Source: Talaromyces rugulosus
Lineage: Eukaryota; Ascomycota; Eurotiomycetes; Eurotiales; Trichocomaceae
Assembly (NCBI RefSeq): GCF_013368755.1
Contig: NC_049562.1
Location: forward strand, 1,302,001-1,366,000
Direction: 5' to 3'
DNA: 64,000 nt
The notes under the pieces were generated by a model that saw nothing but the letters and a program-made list of their open reading frames with translations, was not told where the DNA came from and did no database searches. The stretch's first letter is position 1; each line of letters starts with the position of its first letter. Shown in pieces: positions 57,814 to 64,000 of the stretch. A program made the translations under genes and the position numbers.

Positions 57814-59040
57814 TCACGACGTAGGCCATTCAGGGTCAGGCAATCTTCTAAAGACAGCAACAAATTTAGGACCGTTATTCCTGGCCACCTTTCTCCCTTC
57901 TTCAGTTTCTTCACGCATGACTCTGGCGCATTCGTCCTTGGCAAGCTCTTCGTCCGAGACACGCTCGAAAAGCTCCTTGACGCGGGCTTGACCGGACTCG
58001 TCGTCGCTGTCACTATCGGCACCGTCTTGCTCCTCGTCTTTCTTTTCTGACTGTTCCGATGGTTCAGCTGGAGCGGTCGTTTCCACTTCCGGGATGGGCA
58101 CGCCAAAATGCTCCAGAATCCACCTATGGTACTCCTCCACATCGGTGATGGTATACAGCAGCCCGCCGGGCCTGAGAACAAAAGCATACTCTGCATTCAA
58201 AGACGAGGAGACGATACGCGCCTTGTGCTTGCGAGCCTTGAAGTGCGGATCCGGGAAACAAATAAAGATCTTTGACAGTTGGTGGTGTCCAAAGAAGCGA
58301 GGCAAGAATTTCATAGTGTTGGCTCGTATCGCAGTGATATTCTGATAGCCGCCGGAGACGATGGCGGTGTTTTCTTCCGCGGCACCAGGCAGGGCCGGGG
58401 CGTCTTCTGGGATGTCGATTTCCTGTGCTTGTGTCTCTTTTGCCTCTGATGGGTTTGTTGCTTTAGTCGAACTCGCCGAAACTTGGCCGCCGCTTCGAAG
58501 CTGTACTTGTTGCGCGCGGAGAGCGGCGATGCGTGCTATAAGGAATTCCGTCACTTGTGCGCGAATCTCCATTCCTATGAGCATCAATTAGCAAAAGAAA
58601 AAAAAACGGTGGTGAAAAATATTCCAGATATATAAAACCGTACCAACCATCAAGGTATCTGGCAGCACTGGTGCCAATCCAATTAGCAACCCGCCAAAGC
58701 CGCATCCAATATCAGCTACTTCCACGTCTTTCAACAGTTTCCTCGTTCCTGCGAGAGTCGTTTGTGACGCATCGGGGTTCACGAAGCCTGGGTAATGCGA
58801 CGCCCAGTCCATATGTGCGGGGGATAACGGACTACACTTTGATTAGATGGAATTTAAAGAATGTATTCCCGGGGATATCACGTACTATTTCAAAGCATAA
58901 TCCGAAAAGGGATTGGCATGCGCTCGCTGTCGGTAGAATTTCTTCCTGGGAAGCTCTACTTCTTTGCCCGCAATTTGGGCTTCCTGGCGCTGTTTTTTGT
59001 ACTCGTCTCGGTGCAGAGCTTTCTTCCTAGCCGTCCCCAT
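57814..59040 (-). CDS. TRM8: tRNA (guanine-N7-)-methyltransferase catalytic subunit Trm8
   Basis: Makes m7G46 in tRNA together with the WD-repeat partner Trm82. Minus-strand exons are 59040-58886, 58831-58644 and 58574-57814, giving 367 residues. The N-terminus (MGTARKKALHRDEYKKQRQE) is strongly basic. Then come YPLSPAHMDWASHYP, the SAM-binding loop VADIGCGFGGLLIGLA, VGMEIRAQVTEFL at the second junction, and IFICFPDPHFKARKHKARI, the signature of TrmB/Trm8 proteins. An insert of about 50 residues rich in Ser, Ala and Glu separates the EIR motif from the catalytic part, and another acidic insert (DEEQDGADSDSDDES) lies towards the C-terminus. Inserts of this type are common in filamentous fungi. 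Confidence 0.93.
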
Positions 59041-59680
59041 GATTGCGAATTGTAAATATTTTTTTAAAAAATTAAGGAATCTTAAATTTTGAAGCCAGCG
59101 GCGAATCAGTCGTAGTTGCTGAGATGGCGAGAGACGAGGCGTGCGGAGAGGGTTTTGCGGAGGAAACTTTTTTTTTCCCTTGTCGTCTTGCAGAAAACCC
59201 ACACCACGCTAGATGTCTTTCTTCACTCTTGCTCCAGACGAACTGTCAACTGTGTTGTATATGCAACAAACTCCGGACAAACAAGATTGTTCTCTTTAAT
59301 TGGTATAAATTCCAGGAACGAGAAAAAATTTTCAAACTTTGCATAACAAATGCAATGAAGACGATATGAGCACTGACGTAGGGTGGATCTCGCTGGTGGG
59401 GATCGCGTCTGCTCCGATCAACACTTGAAGCTGAGATCCTCCTAGCATCAACACCTGCTCGTCTGGTTTGAGCATCGTCGTCATTATATTCGATATCGAA
59501 GTGAATTCATACTATAAAGCACATTCCTTCTTGTTAATGAATACAACTCCCATCGCACTGCTGCAAACTTCTCGCCACTATTACTTTGGGCTGCCTTCGA
59601 ATACCCCGCAGCACGTCAACAATCAGCAATACATCTTTTAGAGGACTTCTACACAGCTTTCCTCAAAGTTGTCAGTCAAC
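59041..59680. promoter_or_regulatory. Divergent promoter region of TRM8 and VPS25
   Basis: About 640 bases between divergent start codons. Contains an AT-rich part (59050-59080) and a mixed part before VPS25. No gene seen. Confidence 0.45.
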
Positions 59681-60569
59681 ATGTCATCGTCGTCGCCACC
59701 CAACTCATTTCTCTCAGCGCCTACAACTGCAGGAAGCGTGCTCACACCAGCCAGCACAATCTCATCACGCGATCCCTCGATAAGAACAGCAGCAGCAACA
59801 GCAACAGGCGGACTTCCAACAGACAATGACTCGACTACCACCACGCACCCCCGGCAAAAAACCCCCTCTGGTTTCGTATTTCCATCCGACTACGACTTTC
59901 CAGCCCTGTTCACACTCCAACCCAACGCTCTAACCCGCCAACGGCAGATGAAGCTCTGGGCAGACCTGATTGTGGATTGGTGTCGGTATCATCGTACTTT
60001 CCGTCTTTCGCTAGTCGATGCTGTTGATCTTCCGCTATTTTATAATGCTCGGATGAGGAAGAGGGTTGGGATGCAGGATGCGAGAACGATAATAGATTGG
60101 ATGGCCAAGTCGCAGGAAGACGGCGGCGGTGGGAAGAGAGCTGAATGGCTTCCCCCGACGCCTGGAGGGGGGTCAAGATCAGCAGTCGGGGAGAAGACGA
60201 CTGCTTGGATATGGTGGAGGAGGCCGGAGGAGTGGGCAACGTTGGTTGCGGATTGGGTATGTCTCCATCCTTTTGTCTGGAGCATGTTTATTTCACAAGA
60301 GCAAGGGCTGACACAATGTTTGAAGATCGATGAAACAGCACAGAAAAACACTGTGCTGACAGTTTATGAATTGATCCACGGAGATGCTACAATCTCTCAA
60401 GGTATGTGCATCAGCTTGAATTGTTCATGGCAGAAAACTAACAACGATTTCTACAGAGTTTCATGACATAGACCCCGAGGTCATGCTAAAATCATTAAAC
60501 ATTCTCGTAAAACGAGGCAAAGCCCAAATATTCGGCAGCGATGACGAGAAGGGAGTCAAATTCTTTTGA
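59681..60569 (+). CDS. VPS25: ESCRT-II subunit Vps25
   Basis: Subunit of the endosomal sorting complex that feeds ubiquitinated membrane proteins into multivesicular bodies. Exons 59681-60256, 60326-60401 and 60457-60569 give 254 residues. The first about 60 residues are a Ser/Thr/Pro-rich extension. The conserved part starts FPSDYDFPALFTLQPN (the PPxF-like entry of Vps25) and continues RQMKLWADLIVDWCRYHRTF, then two winged-helix domains ending NTVLTVYELIHGDATISQ, EFHDIDPEVMLKSLNILVKR and GKAQIFG. A Gly-rich loop (EDGGGGKR) interrupts the first domain. Length is slightly above the family norm because of the N-terminal extension and this loop. Confidence 0.92.
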
Positions 60570-60744
60570 AGGAAAAGAAAAGAAAGTCGTCCCATATGCT
60601 AATTGTCATGCCCAGAAGGGGGGTATCCGGTATTCAAACTCAAACCAACGCCTAAATCCGTCATATCGCTGCTGTCTTAAATCATCAACACAACTCGACA
60701 AAAGCGTGGCGCATTTCCTATGTACACAGTCGTATCTATCATCA

Positions 60745-63512
60745 CTAGTCGCTTGAATCCTCCTCATTCGTGATGTATTCATAATCGTCCTTCCAACGAA
60801 CCTCCTGGGACATGGCGCTGTCGAGAAGCCAGTTGACATTGACGATGCGAGGCGTCTTGCCCACCTCGAACACCATCTGACGGAACCGAGGCCAGAGCTT
60901 GGCATGCTCGGGCTCCTCGCCACTAAGAAGGAACACATCATTCTTCATCGAATGGTCTACATTGTTTTCTTCGACGTCGGAGCTAGAATCGTCACGGCGG
61001 GTATCATTGATCGACACACGCCCTCGAAACAATGTGCATTCGCCTCCGTTCGCCTCGACGATGGATTTGAAAGCGTCGAACCCGCCACGGATGGTCTCCA
61101 CACAGCACACTTTATAGCCTCGAAGAAGCTTGTTTTGGTTCTTTTTAGCTCGTTCACGTGCTGCTGCTAGAGTGAAGCCGACTTTTTTCTCAGTTGTTTT
61201 GTCCTTGAGTGCATAATTGGAAGGGTCAAGCAGCTCGTTCTGTTCAAGGCATTGTGTAATATAATCAACGTTGACGATGACGGGGGCGTATGCTAGCGCA
61301 TTGACGAATTTTGGTGTTCGTAGAATTGACGGAGCTGCAAGATGTGTGCACTTCTTGGCGTCCTGGACAATGGCAATGCCTAAGTCACGAAGTTGTCGCT
61401 ACATCGAGTCAGAGAGATTGATCCCTTATATAATTATGCAACTTACCTTGTCCGAATCCTCTTTCTTGATACTCCCGATCCATCTTTGGTAGCCAGTAAT
61501 GACCAGATGAATAGAAATAGGAGGAAGCTTAGCCTTTTTCTGGCGCTTCGGATCACCTTTGTCGTCCTCGATTTCGTCTTCCTCTTCGGGCTCGGCCGAT
61601 CGTCTTTTCTTGGTGTTTGGAGGCACGAGGTCTGCATCGGTCTTTCGACGTCCCCCGTATATCACACCGCCAACCCGCTTCTTCTCTTTCTCATAGAGAG
61701 CAATATCAGGCGCAATACTATGAATGCGGGCAGCAGCAGCATCTTTGGACTTCCGGCTACTGTTTGTGGATGGCGTGTCGTTTTCTTTCCCATCTTCCAA
61801 AAACCGCGAGGCTAGTGGTGTCTTTGCTTCTCCCAATGACGAAACCTTGCGGGATGATTTGCCTGTATGGGGTGTCGCGGCCTGTGTTGTTGTTGTTGTT
61901 GGAGCTGGAGATTGGGCAGCTGACTTGGCTCGAACCTTGGGTGGGTTCATGTTTTTGTTATTTTCTGGGTTGGCAACAATGTTCTGGTCCTTTGACTGCA
62001 TCACCCGGGACTCATCTGCATTGGCCTCTGCAGGGAAGAAGACCTGTTCGAGCACATTTCTGTCAAGTTTCGTCTGGCCAACCACCTCTCCTAAGTTAGT
62101 TCGCCGAGGGAAGTGAGTATATCGCGGGTCGGAAACTGGCAGCATCTTCCATTTGGCGTAGCTTTCCTCTAGCCATAGGTGATTTATAACTTGGAGACCC
62201 CACTCCTTGGCTGCGGTACATTTTTCACTATTGCCATGTGCTGTGATAAGATGACTATTGTCTTGCTTTAAAGTCTTGGTGCATTCGGCTCCGATAGCCT
62301 GAACGAGGTTTTCGAGGTACGCACGTGCTTCTCCGGCATAATTGGAAAGACTGATTCGCAAACCCTTGAAAGCAGGTAAACCATCGCGATGAATTGGGTA
62401 GTGCAAAAGCCGCTTTAAAGGAGATGTCCATGTATTGTGGGTAATCAGGTGGTAGAGCCACGATAGATTGCCAACGTCCTTGTTCCAGCGCGATGCTGTG
62501 CGGTATTCGAAGCCTTCACGATAACGACAGATGAACATATCTGCTTTGGTAAGGTCTTTTGTGACGATACCGTTTCCTTGGCGAATTAAGTCCTCGATGG
62601 ATTCAAGAAGATGCGATCCGATACCAAGGTCAGAAGAAAGCATGACGTGTTTTCCTTCAAAGACACTGAGATTGCGACTGGAATTGCGATTCTGATATGG
62701 CGAGCTAGACGGAGTAGGTAACTCAGTAGGTTCTGGAGTAGACGCGCCAACAATATCTGGGTTGCCAGCGCCACGAATTGGGGCATTCGGTCCAGCGTGC
62801 AGAATCTCCGGATTGGGCAGAGTATACGGTCGTTCGTCGATTCTCCGTCCGAGTTTCAAACAATCGTCGAACCTAAACAGAGTCAGTATATTGACAAAAA
62901 ATTATAAACTTCCGAATGATATCATACCAGTGAGGGAGCACAATCTTTGCGCCCATCTTTTTCGCCAGAACCGTCTTCGCCTTGTCAGAATCCATGCTGA
63001 GATCGACCAAATGTGTCACTTGAGAAGTGACCCTGGGCGAATATAGTCCTCCCATGGCCATCACACCACCGATAATCGCATCTTTGTCGCCATCCGGGAT
63101 ATCGCCGCAGGTGACAACGACATCGCTAAAGAATAACCTTGGATCTGGATTGAATTGGCGGGGGTTTGCGAGTTTATTTTTTGTGATAGATGTCTGTAGC
63201 CACTGGGGCTTAACCACTGGAATCAGCGCATCGCAGGCGGATTGATACGCTGGAAAATCGGCTGTAGAGGAGATAATGTGCGTGAATTCTTGTATTGGGG
63301 GGAAAGGCGAGGGCTCTTCGTGTATGACGACTTCGCCTCCGTTGTCTTTGACTAGTATGTCCAACTATTTTATTATCCAGGTCAGTCTGGTTCAATAGTA
63401 ATAAAGGAATCGCTATTCTAACCTGCATCGCGGTATCTTGACCCAGCTCTGGGGAGCAGACCACGCAGATTTTAGACTGGCTGAGCAGATGCCCGCCATT
63501 TTGGTCCGTCAT
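60745..63512 (-). CDS. brc1: Multi-BRCT DNA-damage protein, Brc1/Rtt107 family
   Basis: Scaffold that binds gamma-H2A and the Smc5/6 complex at damaged replication forks. Minus-strand exons are 63512-63423, 63364-62928, 62872-61447 and 61398-60745, giving 868 residues. BRCT units are recognisable by their strand and Trp signatures: residues 10-100 (KICVVCSPELG to VVKPQWLQTSI), 105-180 (LFFSDVVVTCG to IVLPHWFDDCL), about 240-320 (FEGKHVMLSSDLG), about 345-430 (FKGLRISLSNYAGEAR to VINHLWLEESY), then a basic/acidic linker with SKSxKR-type patches. A C-terminal pair follows (LVITGYQRWIG; VNVDYITQCLE; YKVCCVETIRGGFD; VNVNWLLDSAM). Six units in a 4+2 layout match the family. Confidence 0.88.
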
Positions 63513-64000
63513 ATTTCCTCTTCTCTTTGTGTCGAGGGGTTTGATTTTCGCGACAGTTAATAGGTAGAATGCATGCAGTAGCGAACCGCCGAACAAGCTA
63601 TGTGCATGGTGTTTGGCGACTGAGATGATGGCGCGGGCAAAAACACGCGATCTCGAGACGCGCGCCACGACGCCGGGGCACGTGATCAAACACGCACTAA
63701 TTCCGAGGTAACTCCGATCTTTCTAAATACTTAGGGACACTCTAGCCCGTAAACTATGGACTTCTTTCCCTAATAGAAGTTGAAGTTTTGCAAGCTTCTG
63801 GCGTTAAATTGCCACAATAATAAAAATCAGACTAGTATAGTTTCTTCATTCATATGGACTTTTATCCGAATGTGGTCAACTGGCACCACCCTCATACAAT
63901 CAATGGAATAATGCAATATTCCAAACCAAAATGAGAACAAACAGAGGAAATAGCCGTGCTGTTAGTATTTCTGACAATCGCAAGATTTTTCGCAGCCAGA
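63513..64000. other. Upstream region of brc1 to the window end
   Basis: About 490 bases. The brc1 promoter lies in the first part, which includes CGCG-rich words at about 63635-63680 (for example GACGCGCGCC), reminiscent of cell-cycle MCB-like elements. The remainder is AT-rich without a recognisable gene. Confidence 0.4.

Overview
The window is nuclear DNA of a filamentous ascomycete, most likely of the Eurotiomycetes (Aspergillus/Penicillium type). Genes are compact and divided by many short introns (about 42-180 bases) with GT..AG ends and CTAAC/CTAAT-like branch sites. The gene set is typically fungal: paxillin, MIX23, a SAT4/rhodopsin-type membrane protein, NLR-like STAND receptors and a highly reducing polyketide synthase. 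Gene models below were built by joining reading frames at canonical splice sites; in every multi-exon model the exon lengths add up to a whole number of codons. I identified no tRNA, rRNA or CRISPR feature.

Left block (1-12.1 kb), housekeeping genes: branched-chain keto acid dehydrogenase E2 (cut by the window edge), a PI-PLC-X protein, mitoribosomal uL10m, anthranilate phosphoribosyltransferase, RNA polymerase subunit Rpb12, cytosolic Fe-S assembly factor Nar1, an Fpg/MutM-type DNA glycosylase and the intermembrane-space protein MIX23.

Middle block (12.1-42.9 kb), an accessory island. It holds a NACHT-ankyrin STAND receptor with one in-frame stop, a PNP/NB-ARC/TPR receptor with seven near-perfect 42-residue repeats set between AT-rich tracts, and a CENP-V/GFA-type zinc protein. 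Next comes a gene-poor 4-kb stretch of decayed direct and inverted repeats. A small same-strand group follows (SAT4-type membrane protein, alpha/beta hydrolase, 2,425-residue highly reducing polyketide synthase), which looks like a minimal biosynthetic cluster. After it lie a short relict resembling an S28 peptidase and one small orphan ORF.

Right block (42.9-64 kb), housekeeping genes again: DNA2 helicase-nuclease, complex I ESSS/NDUFB11-like subunit, a Nit-type carbon-nitrogen hydrolase, DIS3/RRP44, a three-LIM paxillin, tRNA m7G methyltransferase TRM8, ESCRT-II VPS25 and the multi-BRCT protein Brc1/Rtt107. The layout of two conserved blocks around a receptor, repeat and secondary-metabolism insert is the main structural message of the window.
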